Source: Pocillopora verrucosa
Taxonomy: Eukaryota; Cnidaria; Anthozoa; Scleractinia; Pocilloporidae
Length of the DNA stretch: 64,000 bases
Reading direction: 5' to 3'
Assembly: GCF_036669915.1 (NCBI RefSeq)
Contig: NC_089312.1
Span: 23,094,404 to 23,158,403, forward strand
Position 1 is the first letter of the stretch; each line of letters opens with the position of its first letter. A model generated the notes under the pieces. The model made no database searches and was not told the DNA's origin. It saw only the letters and a program-made list of their open reading frames with translations. This document shows, one piece after another, positions 49,001 to 62,503 of this stretch. The position numbers were made by a program, and so were the translations under genes.

Positions 49001-52000
49001 TGGTTTTAAGAAAATGTGGCTTGATGTGACATTATTTCCATGCATACCTAAATAACTTTGGACACTTAATTGAAATATATCTAGGAGTATGAAAACATGT
49101 AGCCCTGAGCCAGGCCTAGAGGTGATAAAGGAGCTTTGGTGAATAAGTATGAGCGTATGTAAAGATGCAAAGTCAGATTTCCAGCCAAGTGGCCCTTCCT
49201 TCAGAAAATCATTAATCCAAGGAACCACGCAAACAAACATACAATTGCAATCTGGCATTGCAGTACTTTTTCTCTCGTGCGCGCCATGAATGGTTTATAA
49301 ACCAAGCCAGGTGCAACCTCCTCTACTTATCAGATGCAAATCGCGACTTGTTAACTTGCCTTTTACCTACGCTTCAGCACTCCGCTAAGAAGCTAATAAA
49401 CTTCATGATCATTACGATTCTTACCATATTGGTTTCACTAAGTTCTCCAAATGAAAGAATGAGTAGGTCCATGGCGACGTCGAGTGTTTTAACTAGAATG
49501 GGAAGCAATAGGCATAATGTCGGATCTTTATAGCGTAAATGAGAAGCTGGAGAAACACAAGGGGTTTTCTTTCTTGAAAGTATGCTGTCTGATATCAATA
49601 TTTTTTCACCCGACATGGATGCAATCGCTAAAAGTACCTTACTTTAACAACTGTGTAAATCATGGGCAAACTCAACTATTACCATGCAGTTCTAACAAGT
49701 CACGTAAAATGTGGTAGATATCTCAAAATAGTACTGGGAAAATAACCGAAATTAAAATTCTAATGTACTTTAAGCGGTTATCAATCACTGTCATTCATAC
49801 CTATATTCATTTATCGATTAATTCGTTCGTATCTTTTTAAATCATGTCCCGGGTAAGACTCGTGAGCCAACCGAAAAATTGGGTGGGTGAATGGCGTCGA
49901 CGATCGTGACACCAACGGATTAAAACGTTAACATTTCTATTTAAAGTTATGAGTGATATAACCATAGCTATTTCAAAGTTTTGAAGTCTCCAAAGATATG
50001 TTTAACTTAAAAGATATATGGTCCTACCATCATAAAAGGGTCTAATACGCTTGTCGTAGGTTTTGAAAACTGCTTCCAAGAGACTTGACATACTCTTTCC
50101 CGCCACTGTTTCGTTAATGTACTTATTGTTAAGCACTGGCATGTCGTCTCTCCTGTCGAGGTACAAAAAGCTTTGTGATAATCAAAAGGGACAATTTAAT
50201 CAAACGCTGGCCAGGAAATTAAAGGGACAACTGCGTTCGAATTTTTTTTTTTTTGAAGCCTTCCCCAGTTGCAGAGAGTGTTAGGAAATATCAAAGTAGA
50301 AAATTAGACGACTCATAAATACTTGAAGGTGCAAAACATACATGACTTCCACAGCATCTTCTACAGACACGTTGCCAAGAATCATACGGGTCAGGTTTGA
50401 ATGTGGGTGAGTACTTCGCACAGTTTTCCTGTGAAGAAAGAGCAAAGAAAGTCTTACTCTTTTTTTTCCTTTCCGCTTTGATGTGAATTGATCGTTGTGG
50501 TCTTTAATGTTGTTTCACTGCTACTATCGATCATTGCATTCCTTCTGGATTTTTGAAATCCAGAGTTCTTTTATAGATGAATCACGGTCTAATATCTCAC
50601 TGTGTTGCGCATGGACTGTTGATTATCGAAACCTTTTCAACCTTTGAGTTAAGATTAATTTTGATTTATTACAGGGCCTTAATGGCGACGAAGGCATCCA
50701 GCATAACGACTTGCAATAACAGTAATAATGATCGACAGCTTATTGAAACAGAAAGATGATTACAACGGGTTTACCAGTCATAGACCAAAACCGAGTGGTT
50801 TTCAAAATAGGATCGCGTTTTAATATAGCAAGAATGATGCAATTCATAATCACTCGAAGCAATACTGAGGGATCTTAGGCAGTGTTCACACTTGGTGCCC
50901 GGGCACCGTGCCCGGGTTCTATTCTACGCCGGGCACCAATGTGAACACACCTTTTTTCCTGGTACCCACGCCAGAATTCGGGCACGGTGCCGGTGCCCGA
51001 GTACAAGGTCTCGACCTTGTACTCGGGCACTAAACTGGGCACTGAGTCCTTGTGTGAACACATTTTTCGTTGGTGCCCTGGCACTTTACCCACAAACCAC
51101 TTGTTTTCGTACCCACAATTCCTTGTCCCACTCGAGATTTCAAAATGGCGTCCGACGGTGCAATAGTGAGCGTGTGCTCTGTTTATTGAATATGAACATA
51201 TCTTCAGACTGGGTACCGTGTGTCTGAACACAGCACCATTTTGTGCCGGTGCCCGGGTACTAGTGCCCGGGCACCAAGTGTGAACACTGCCTTAAGGTGC
51301 TGAAAGTCACTTTCCTTACTTCATCCGGTGTTGCATTAGAGACTGCCCTGAAGGCTTCGCTATGCATTCTAAATTTTATAAATCGAGGATTTTGCTTCAT
51401 CGCATTTTTGACCTGAGGTTGCGATTAAATAGATAACTAGTAACTAGTTTAGAAACTAAAATTACTCTAACTTACTTATTTCTAAAAGGAAGGTCGGAAT
51501 TGTCTGCCGGATTTGTGTCATTCTTTTCCTTGTTTCCTCCTAAAGATCTGAAAGCAACAAAGTGTATATTCATTTCTAAATCAATATAAATGTAGACAAA
51601 AGAGATGATTCGATTGTTTTTGGGGAAACTTTTACCATTATTATGACATATGTTTTGCTATATAACACTGAGATACAACTTAACCATCTCTAAATTAACA
51701 ACGAGTGGCTACTTGGCTGGTTATGACCAATAGTAAATCAAAACAAATACCAAAGCTAACAAGAAGTAGTAGACCAGGGCAAAGACGTGTATACATCAAT
51801 TTTAAATCTTATTTCACGACTTACTGCTCAGTATCGATTTACTTTAAAATGCCAAAGATGCTCTTTACTAATTTTAAAAATTTCTGTTTTGGTACGCTCT
51901 ATAGTGGGAAAATTATAGGGATAAATTTATCTATGTAAACATTTCAACTCATTGTGCTTCTTTTTTTTTTTATCTCAGCACATACATGGTCGCCTCATGA

Positions 52001-52106
52001 GAGTAAATCTTCAGAAAATAAGACAATTTTACCTGCTCTCAGATTTGGAATTCCACAAGCAGATTTGACAAAGAATTATAAACGTTATAGTCTGATTGCA
52101 TCGCAT
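46071..52106 (-). CDS. Cys-loop ligand-gated ion channel (GABA/glycine receptor type)
   Basis: Nine exons on the minus strand, all closing in phase: 52106-52033 (signal peptide, TITFIILCQICLW), 51547-51476, 50152-50028, 49492-49425, 48961-48741, 48239-48157, 47652-47515, 47316-46904 and 46436-46071; about 519 residues. Extracellular domain: YDKRIRPFY, SFGELSETNM, GQFWRDPRL, LWVPDTF and a textbook Cys-loop with 13 residues between Cys about 194 and 208 (KVDLRDYPLDEQI). Membrane helices: M1 at about 278-300, M2 from Arg 308 (RVGLGIATVLT), M3 at about 340-360, a very basic M3-M4 loop (KEKKKKNEK, then RRPSMIQMIRK), and M4 near the C-terminus. Like its family it should form pentamers at the plasma membrane. 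Unusual: Ser-Asp replaces the Pro-Ala before M2 that anion channels carry, and Gly replaces the loop-D Arg that binds GABA or glycine. Ligand unknown. Confidence 0.93.
50880..51289. mobile_element. MITE with hAT-like ends, in channel intron 2
   Basis: A 410-base element with terminal inverted repeats of about 28 bases: CAGTGTTCACACTTGGTGCC at the left and its reverse complement at the right. The CAGTG end and similar 8-base flanks (ATCTTAGG and CCTTAAGG) suggest a non-autonomous hAT element, though the flanks are not identical. It is GC-rich compared with its surroundings and holds an inner 17-base perfect hairpin at 50993-51030. No transposase. ORFs on both strands here come from the repeats. 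Confidence 0.85.
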
Positions 52107-55100
52107 CTTCGAAGGTTGTAGTTTGATAATTTCATTGAGGTTACGACCGGACCTGAGTTCAACACAAAGGAAAAACATCATTTAAGGTTATAATGATACT
52201 AATTTACTAATTACCAGCTCATAACCGCATGAGCAGAAAACTCCTTCATGCCACAAAACTGGGTCATGTTCAACTTGTCTTTACGATACATTACAGAGTG
52301 ATAGCTGATAAACGAACAAGAAATAGTAAAGACACTTTGCATTTGACCAAGAAACAAAGTGAATACACAAAAACGAGAGGAACTGAGGCGATGGCATTAA
52401 AAGTTTTGGCTCAGAGAACAGTTATGTAAACAGATACTCTTAGAACAGATGTTCAGATGTTTGCAAAAAAAGTATGCAAAATCTTCAGATTTGCACACGA
52501 AGGTATGTTCGCGTAGGGGAGATCAGCTGAAATCAAAATACAGCAGAAAGTAAAGTTTTAAAAACAGAATCCTCGGTTCAACGTAGCTTAAACCGGAGCC
52601 ACTTACACAGATGGTACAGGCTTAACGCTACTTTCAACTGAGCTACAAAGCTGTTTGCACGGCGTATTTTGATATACGAGCAGGTTCTTTGTCACCTCGA
52701 AGGAATTTTATCAGAAATGAAATTTGAAATATAGATCAACATATCTGAAGGTTAACTCTACCTCCCATATCAATACATAGAATCTAACACAAACAAGCCT
52801 TTTCACATAACGTTTTCATTAATCGGCAAAATACGCGATACGGTCATATTTTGTCTGAGTGTACAAAGGTCACAATGCCCTCGGGCTTAGCAATGGAGCA
52901 AGCGTTTTCTTCCATTCATTTTGTCTTAACTATTACTACACTCCCACAAACTGCATCAAGTTTTGTTGAAACATCCCACTACCTTCTCAATGGAGTCCAA
53001 TATTCCCATGACAAGCAGCAAAGAACAAAATGTGCTAAAACCTTTGCCGGACTTGCTGCACTGATTCTAATTATGCTTGTCCATTCATTGGGTATTAAGC
53101 AAACGAGAGAAATTCAATAAAGTGATCGAGAAAAATTCAGTTGGTCCGAAACTTGGCTTGAACTGGTCATTTCAGACTGGTAAAGAGAACCGTAACCTTT
53201 TTCAATTTCTTTATTTTGTTCACTTGCCTTCGGGCCTTCGTTACAGTGTCCTGAACTTGAAATACTCCAAAGTAAAAATATCTTTAAGATTCCGCTTTAT
53301 GTTGTTTTCAGTCACAACATATTAATTTGTCGTCAGCAACAGACAATGAAACAGACGCTTATATAAACAACCGAATGTCTACTGACGTTACAAAATGACT
53401 GAAAACAAACACCAGTGATTCTCCTCTTTCGCTAAATATGAATTCTTTTTGTTCTTTTCTTTTTGTCTTTGGCACAGACATATACGAAACGGACTAGAAA
53501 AAAAGTGATATAATCGGCACTCGCGTTACCTAAAATGTTCTTGTAAAGGATGTGGTGCGCAAAAATTATCAAATCAAATTTTCATAAGCAGACGATCGTC
53601 TGAGAAGTTTCTGAAAAATACTTCACGTCCCCCCCTGATTACAACAGTGGGAACAAGTACTGCTATCGAACACTCCTCTTTCAGCGGACGTTGTCGAGTG
53701 TTCACTTGAACTTTTTAGACATGTAAATCAGCGAACACGATCTTCAGTATTTGCTACTACGGTGCGAATTCGTTTAAAACAAGTTTGCTCACTGCTGGAT
53801 ATACTTATTCAAACCCTGAGGAATGTCTGACAGTTAAACCACTTACCAAATTCTTAGAAGTTGCTGTTGCACTGCTCTCTTAAGGAAGATACAACCAAAC
53901 ACAGTATCCAAGCGGTCAATCTAATGTATCAGCTCATGTAATACATATATGACTTGAATTTATCATATTCGTCAAAATTTGGTCCAAGCGCCATAACGAC
54001 ACGCATGTTGTCTTATCACTCGCGCACCTTAAAGTGATCACGGTCCGAAAGCAACAATTTGACGATGACCAGTGCGTTATCGCACAGAAAATCATTGACA
54101 AACAGTGATCCTCAGTTTGACAAGATGTTCATGTCTAGCCTATGAGGATGGCTACATTCGAATTCAACATTTTAGGTGTTTTATTTATGTTACTTTTAAT
54201 AATGCGTTTCAACTATAGGCACGTTTAAAGACAAATGAGTCAACACGATGAGGTCAACAAGACAACAGGCAAAGTACTTTTGGCAAAAAAACATCTCATT
54301 AAGATAACTATTGCAATCATTAACTAATCACATTTATGTTAGGTGAATGTCTTGTAATGATTACACACGCGCTGCCTTAACGAGAAGAATCGAAATCACA
54401 ACAGAATTGCTGCATGTCTTTAAACTGAGCCTAAAAAAACTTCCTTTAGCGAAACTACAGAAGTTGTTTGTCTTCGCATGTACGCATGTACACTAAAACG
54501 ATAAACAGTGGATTTTTAGATCCTTGCTATCAGTATTCCTCTTAAGATACTTCTTGTAAAACTATGAGCGAGATGCCGAGATAAGCCGGTTATCAATATC
54601 ACGAGTGTTTTTGTCTACGACTTGATCGCAGGTGAGCAGCGACTTAACTGGAAAGTCTTCTTTACCTTGCTATCTTAGAAAATTACGAGTTCAAAATGAG
54701 CGATGAAACCTAAATATGAACTTGCGCTTCCATCTACCTTCTTATTGGAAAACAATACCAGCTTTAGCAATTCGTTTACACAAACGCAAACAGCTACAAA
54801 ACCGACCATTTCACTCTAAACGAGCCCTCGTTTTTTCTATCAGCAGCAATTTCAAAGAGAGATGCGCAGAAGAACAACGAGCCTGACTCAATCCCGCAAT
54901 TCAATCAAGAAAGCAAACCACAATGCAATAGATAAATTTAAAAAAGAGGTGTGACTTAAGAAGAATTATTTAAGGTAGAAAATGCTTGCTTTTGACTCAA
55001 AATTACTTATATACTTGCGTAAGTCAAAGACAGTTTCAGAGGAATAGATATAACATCGGTTCAATTGAACGACTGAAGTAAACTAAGTGAAACCATCTCG

Positions 55101-58100
55101 CTATTTAACGATTAGACTGAAAGCGATATTGCTGCTTCACTTGGGTGCCAGTATATAAATGAAGTATTCAAATCATCACGAGAAAGCTTAAATCTTTCCT
55201 GCAAGCTTATTTAGTATAATTATTTGAACGGAAAATTGCTAGTGTTAGTGTACAAAATACAGCCTTATAGAAGATCTTGAGGAATTCTTTTTCGGAACTC
55301 GGCTTTCGACATTATTATCAAATTAAGGGAATTCTGACCATTTCCGATGGTAATTGGCAGGAGAAATTAAGTCATGCAATGAAATGTCAGCTATAATCTT
55401 TTTTGTGGCTACGAAATTGCTTTGTAGGGCCAATCAAGTAAAAAAAAAAGTGTATCAGAAATGTGATTTTCCATTTTTTGTTTAACTTGTGTTTTAAATT
55501 GTTTCCTTTGTGGAAGAGCTGATAAACAATACAAATGATTAGCAATTTTTTCAAATTTTCGGCTTGTCCGGCGAAAATATCATTACTCAACATCTACTAT
55601 GCTTTTTGAATCCTGATGCCTACTACATGCTCGAGCACCTTTGATAGTATGATTTATATTGAGTTCACTTTGTCGAAGACAACTGGTTCGTTAGCAAATT
55701 GATGTCAAACAAAGCCTCATCTTGTGGATCGTTGTGGCTCCAACACCTACACCATAAATCTCTGTTAAAAATCCTTTTTTAAGCTTATACATGAGAAGAA
55801 ACCTTCTATCATAAGCTGATTTTTAGACGACTCCTTAGCAATTTTGATAATTCAGTTTAAAGAGATGTTCACCGTCTCCATTTCTTACTAGAAGTTATCA
55901 TGCCAAAAGCTAAATCCGAGTGATTCAGTTATACTCTATATGCAAATGAAAACGTATATATTATGATTTTTTGACAGTAAAAACACAGACTATTTTCTCT
56001 TATCAATAACATCATGCGGACAAGTAAAATGCTTCGATGTCGACCATTTACGTGATTATAAAAGCGTGCTGTGATTTACAAAGTTCTCTCAGTCAAGTTT
56101 GTTAAAACCGACGACGACAGTGTTTATCACAAGCCATGAAAACCCGATAAAATGCTCTTGAACGAAACGAATAGCATGCCTTCATTTCAGAAGGCTAGAA
56201 TGTAATAATCTTACCACAAGAAGTTGCAAAACACCTCTCGAAGATAAGCTTTGCGCAAATTCTTCCCTCGGTTCGCGTGCGTTTAACCTTTCCAATAGGG
56301 CAGAAATAGAAACTACATTTTTTGCCCTCGGCAAATTGTTCCGAAATTAAGTTATAAATTGTGTTTATACGTGATTAATTAGATTAGCCTTAATTACAGG
56401 GAGAGTGATTTGATTAAATCGTCTGTAAAAAGAGAGATTAGCGAAATAATTATGATCAATCTCAGTCTGATCTACTTTCGTACGGTAGACACCATAGGTT
56501 TAATATGAAGGAAAACAATTAACAGTTAACTGGAAAAGCAGGGCTTGAGAGATAAAACGAAGAGATAACAGCATTCTTTGATTTATTGTACTGCCTCTTA
56601 AAAAAATACTTGATCCGTGAAATATCGTTTCCGAAGTTTCAACAATTGTTTGTTAGAAGAATCTAAGATTAATGAACTTGACACTTTCGCTGATGTTTGG
56701 ACAGCAATCTATCAAAGATTCCTACATCACGAGAATTTATCTTAACGGCTTCGGAATTTTCAGTTGCAGTTTCACAGCCAAGTTAGGTATCTAGAAATGA
56801 ATCCACATAAAGTTTAAACTTTTTCCATTCTAATTTAGCTCAAGGCAATAATAATAAATACGTCATATTCAAGGGGCGATCTTGCTTTTGAAACGCGATG
56901 CACTTGTATTGTTTTGGAGAAAGGCCATAATATTTTCAAAGACACCGCACAGAACAGTTATGATCACAATTTTTACGAGATATATTTGCTACAAACATAA
57001 ATGAAGAAGATTGTTAGAAACGAACAGATATAATAAATAGTCTGGGGTAATAGAAATGGGTGTTTAGGGGCTGTATATTTTCAATAACGATAACAGTTCT
57101 TCTTGGGTCAAATCCGTCACAACCTTCTCGAACTTGACAAGCGATAATATTTGTCGTCACGTCCAACTGACTAATTTGCATCCATGGAAATTTCAATAAG
57201 ATATATCTCCTTACCACGATAAAAAAAGGTTTTTAGTATCAGCTCAGGTTTTGAAATATTTATCAATGTTTCGAAAAAACAATTAATTTCAAACTTGCCG
57301 CGACCAGTTTGAGATATTTAGAGTCTTTTTCACTATAATGCCTCCTTCTTTTTATAAAGCAGAAAAAAAATTCGAGAACGACTTCGATGAGTTGTTGAGA
57401 TTTCTTGCCCAACCTGCTATCTTTTACATGTCAAAGCTCAAAGAGATTTATATTGCATCAAAATTTTTTAAACTCTCCTAGCTGAAAGACTTAATTTCCT
57501 CAAAGCCCTCTCTATAACTGATTTTTCTTGTCCATCAGGACGTTGACAGGTAGTGAGGACAGATGGGACGAGATAAAGTAGTTATGGTGTGTTCATTAAG
57601 CTTTGGTTGCTCGTTGGAATAATATATCCTGAAAGTAATAGCTTTCTTTCTTAAAATCCTTTACGTATATGAGAAACGTTAAGTATATACATCATAAGAG
57701 TTGCATCAACTTGACTGTTTGAATAGCGTGCCTCCAGTGTCCGTCTCAGTATAAGGTTACCTGCTGCAAGTTCTGTTCGTGCATCTGTTGACAAACAGAA
57801 TATTCCAACTCACAGAGTCTTTCGAGTTATGAGCGCACAGGGGGTAAATACCATGAAAGAAAACATTCAGATGAAAATATGGAACACTATAGGTAGTAGA
57901 GTAATGTATTTTTGTATGTCGACATAATATTGACCAAGGATGAATATTGTGACGCCTACCGAATCAAAGCGTTCAAAAAATTGTTCCTTTTTAGAAAGTT
58001 AACAGTTTCATTCTAGAGAAAACAATCGAATTTGAGTTTTCGTTTTTCCCTAAAAGTGCATGGTTTTAAACTTTTCAACAACATAAAGTTTCTTAGAAGT

Positions 58101-60657
58101 AATGAATGAGATTTTTTTACCCAAAAATATGATTTGGTCCTATTATCGTCGGCATAGGAGGCCTTAAGCCTTAATGTGTACAACCCTCAAGTAGCGGGAA
58201 ATAGATTATCTCTTTTTCACCCACATATCGATTAACCCTGACAAATTTCCTCATCAAAATTCACAATATACGATAGAGATAGCTGTGCTCTGGTTCTATT
58301 CAATATTGCCATTGCCTTCAATCGAACTGTGATGAATTGAGTGATACATTTGAGGGTGATACATTTGAAGATGATACATTTGAAGCGCAGTCATCACTTA
58401 TAGATCGGTGATGAAGAAAGCTCTTAACTTTAACGGTGGATTTAAGAAGTAAAAAATTTACGACGACGCAAGGCTTTTTAAACACAATGGCTGAATGGTT
58501 CACACGGTAAGCCACAATGGAGGAATTACATGGAAAAGACAAATAAACAGATATAAAAATATCTATAAACATCAAATAGCTTGCGTTAGGAAATATGTAG
58601 AGCACAATGTTAGTTATGACAAGATAACGAAGCACTAGAAATTCTTGAGGCCGTATGATGAATAACTCAGTGAGACCTCTTTATCATCAATCAACTGTAT
58701 CAAAACAAACCAAGATACTAATGCAAGTGAGAAGAATACTGACGTTTTCATTAACGATCAAACAAAACAGTCATTTGTTGCCTCCTGTTCAAAAATGTAC
58801 TAAACAGAGTTTAGATTTTTTTTATTTTCTTTCCGGTTCGCAAGTGATTAAAATTCTGTCAGGAGAGAAAGAAAAAAATTGTCAGGAAGCTATTTTTTTT
58901 TTCCAAAAAAAGAACTCTCGCATAGCATTGTTCGGCTTTCTCTGAACGTGTTTCGGTGGACACTTAACGACACCCCCTACTGAGCCTACAAATAAAAAGA
59001 TAAACAAAAAAGAGTTTGTTGATGTGTCCCTTCTTTGTTTATTACAACTAGTTAACCGAGATTGAGCGACGATATTTATCATTTTCAAATAGCGTTCAGT
59101 GGTTTCAATCATAATGTATTTTTTCGCATCGGTAGTTTGGTGATATTGTTTACTGATTTCTTTTTTACATCCCAAGAGGCATGTCTAGGTCTCCATGCGC
59201 TAAGGTTTTAGGTTCTAGATGCCGGTTCTTGTTGAACACTTTCAACAAAAGCTAGTTAAATGCTACCCACTCTAGCAATATTTCTCTCAAATGGCGTGCT
59301 TTGATTCAAGGACGTAATTTGCCATAAACTTTCCGAACACCTCAGGTTTCCATTACCATATCAAAACTGTGATTTAACATGTCCTTTCGCGTGAAAATTT
59401 CGAATAAGCACCGAATTCCAAGTTTGTTTTGAGAGAACTAGAGTTAAACAGCTGGAGAAATGCATTGTGAGCGTTTCACTGTTTACAACTAATCCGGCGG
59501 TTGGTCCAGCATGTTTACAACAATGGCCAAGTTTCTATCGAAACGCTCTGCACAGAATATGTTAAGGAAATCGTTAATGATTCCACTCACCTTTTTAATA
59601 TACGTTATTCTTTTAAGAAAGCGATTTAATTAGAGATTAGAAGGTAAAACAGCTTAGTGTTCAAAGTAAACCGAAATTATGAACCGAAACTCTAAATGCA
59701 CACAAAACTGAATGAATCATGGCAACGGTCTATTTTGCTGATCAACCTTTCGTCGAAATCATTTTTGCAGGATAACAGTTTAAACAGTCGGCAGATTCTC
59801 TAGAAGAGGTGATTAATTGTATTAAATCGACCAGTTTTCCTAAAATTCTAAAAATATTTATATCTCATAAAATTTGTGCAAACGTAATCAGGAAAGCTAC
59901 ATTTAGGTTAATGGTAACTCTTGATCTGAAGTGTCAAGTCAACATTGTTGCTTCCAAAATTCCAGCGATTTCTAAGTCTAAGCCGCCATGCTTTTTCCTT
60001 ATCTGGTACTCACTCATAGTATTAATTTTCAAGTCTAAAACCTCTGTTTTTAACCCAAAATTGTGCATTTCTCTTAAATATTTTATGTGTACTTCTATTA
60101 CCGGTAATTGTAACGCAGACTTCCTTACCCGTTCTACAAGACTGTGAGGCGTCTAGGCTGCGCCTGCCATGTCATGTAAAGTCGCTCGAAGGTCAAAGAA
60201 AATTGCTTTGCGGTTACCAACTGAACAATGAGGGTTTGTTTCTGAAGACAGATAGAGTCTCCTCTGATCAAGATTTCAAGATTGCTTACTTATCAACTGT
60301 TTTCCAGACGTTTAATGTCTTCATTCTTTTGAGCTGACCGCGTACATTACAGGCCCACTGAGCCTCAATTTGCATTCATAAACAATACAGTATTAATGGT
60401 AGTTTGTATGTCTGGTTTCAAATGTTAGCGATCCAAAAGAACAATAAGGTGGACAGATCACTCATCACGCTAGTAGTGTTGTACCTTTTCACCTAAAAGT
60501 CTGTTTAATGGCGATCTGCTCCAAGCTGAGTTCGTGTAAAAGTAGTCGAGCACAACAGAAAAATGAGCAATCCTATTGGGTATACCTGTTCTTCGGTGCT
60601 TGAGTGCCAGTTAACTTTAAGAAGTTTCCAGAGATAATGGTATAATTGTTTTCGTAC
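52107..60657. other. Gene-poor region upstream of the ion channel
   Basis: About 8.5 kb with only short frames. It includes the promoter side of the ion-channel gene. A small 15-base tandem motif (GATACATTTGA repeated three times) lies at about 58342-58385. I see no supported gene. Confidence 0.4.
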
Positions 60658-60783
60658 CTTCAAGTTCGCTGAAAACTTGATCCCTGAATGGCAGAGGAAC
60701 AACAAAAGTGGGTTGAACTTCTCTGAATGACTCGAACAGGTAAAAGTGACTAAGACCGCGAGCAACACAAAGGAGTTTATACT
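60658..60783 (-). CDS. Candidate orphan exon, 42 codons
   Basis: On the minus strand a pyrimidine-rich acceptor (TTTCCCTCCCTGGAG) at 60784 leads into 126 bases ending at a GTACGA donor; phase 1 at both ends. The translation (YKLLCVARGLSHFYLFESF; then VPLPFRDQVFSELE) looks protein-like, but another frame is open too and no partner exons were found. It may belong to a gene mostly outside this window, or be chance. Confidence 0.25.
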
Positions 60784-62134
60784 CTCCAGGGAGGGAAACT
60801 AAGTTGACAAAGAACAAAGAATTCAAGACATGTTTGATGGTTCAACTCTATCATGCTGTGCTCAAACGCAAAATTTGACGGTGATTTTGCAAAATAATTT
60901 TTACATAGAGACACCCGGATACTCCCCCTGAATATAAAACCAACTTTTCGATTATAAAAGTAAGTTGGAGCAGTTTTCGTGACAAGAAGTTTTAAAGCTG
61001 GGCAATTAAAAACAGATTGATCAAACTTTTTAATTTGATTTAAATTTTTGTTCAATGAAAGAAAAGTAGAATTTTATCGGCTTGTTTATGTCATACGTTA
61101 ACAAAATCCTCTGAGACTGATTCCGCTGCCGTTTTGGGGGATTGCACGGTTTGAACGCGACTTGCGTAATTCATGTGGTCTGCATAGCGAAAAAAATAGT
61201 GAAAAGATGGATGCGATATTAAAAATCAGTAGGATAACTGAAACAGGCATTGTAATGTTTATACCAAGTCGCTACTAATTAACAAAGCTTTGTTACTCTG
61301 TGCCGATAAACTAAACATTACAATAAAAGAATGACAAAACTTTCAATTTCATCATCGTGACAATCACCATACTGTTTGCTCCTAATCTTGAAACGCCACC
61401 TTCTCTAGTAATGAAAACTTTTGGAGTGTTATCCTTTTGTGACAATTTATGATGGCAATAGATTTTCTGTTAACGTAGCTGTACCTGAGTATACATAGGA
61501 AAACAAATAGATATAATAAACAGCTGACAATCTACAGCACTTCAGTTGCAATGATTCTGTTTTCAGAAACTGTTTTCAAAACAGCCATTGATGCTCGCCT
61601 TACTAGCTTCAATAAACGGTATAACAGAAAGTACATTAATTTCGTGATACAAACAAAATTTCTGTCAAAGGGAAAAGGCATCAACTCTGCTATCGGAGGG
61701 TAACTGGCTTTACTACATCCATTAACCCGCAATTGCACGTGTACAGAATGTGACCAGGAGTAAGTTACGAATCAGTGATGGATTTAGTCAGACCTTGTCA
61801 GGTTGTGGGCTTCTAAACTTCTTTAAAATTAGATAGAACTGAAAATTAATTTTTTTCTTGCCAACCGTAAGTACTACTTACAAAGTAAATGCTTGTGATT
61901 GAGTTTATTTTGAGATCACGTGAGGATTTGGTTTTCGTTTACGTAAGGCGAACATTTCCTAGCTGACGACTAATTGTCTTATCTACCATTATGAATTATA
62001 CATTCAACTTTGGGATTGGAAGCTGCACCAATGACTGCAACTAGTGTTAAAGGGATAATAAGATATGTACGACTCAAAATTATTTTAGACGATGTTCTGC
62101 TATCAACTTCATGAATTTTTTCAAGGAAAATGTA
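60784..62134. other. Gene-poor, nothing clear
   Basis: AT-rich sequence without a supported exon, RNA gene or recognisable repeat. Confidence 0.35.
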
Positions 62135-62317
62135 GAGCATTGTGCAGAATAAATAAGTGAAGTGAATCAGCACACGAATTAATGATTGAACGAAAGAACG
62201 ATTAAGTGGACGGATGGAATCATGAAAAAATGAACCAATCAATAAGTTAATTTTAAAACAATTTAAATATTTCAGGGGTGTGGACGTATAATATTCTAAA
62301 ATATCTTTATATACTAA
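62135..62317. repeat. 183-base tandem repeat, unit 1
   Basis: Starts GAGCATTGTGCAGAATAAAT; the same sequence restarts 183 bases later. The two units differ at few positions. The long minus-strand ORF across here (61979-62425) repeats itself because of this and is not a gene. Confidence 0.9.
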
Positions 62318-62503
62318 GAGCATTGTGCAGAATAAATAAGTGAAGTGAATCAGCGCACGAATTAATGATTGAACGAAAGAACGATTAAGTGGACGGATGG
62401 AATCATGAATAAATGAACAAATCAATAAGTTAATTTTTAAAACAATTTAAATATTTCAGGTGTGTGCAACGTATAATATTCTAAAATATCTTTATATACT
62501 AAG
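62318..62503. repeat. 183-base tandem repeat, unit 2
   Basis: Second copy, ending at the shared ATATCTTTATATACTAAG. A recent local duplication. Confidence 0.9.

Noticed and set aside
50875..51231. Long ORFs on both strands
   Set aside because: Both arise from the GC-rich inverted-repeat element at 50880-51289.
57014..57217. FPWM motif resembling a Hox hexapeptide
   Set aside because: No homeodomain on either strand nearby; a four-residue match by chance is likely.
59809..60147. 112-codon plus-strand ORF with some resemblance to retroelement-derived frames
   Set aside because: Starts without ATG in a good context, no reverse transcriptase motif is visible, and no flanking repeats were found.
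61979..62425. 148-codon minus-strand ORF with internal peptide repeats
   Set aside because: The repetition simply reflects the 183-base DNA tandem repeat.
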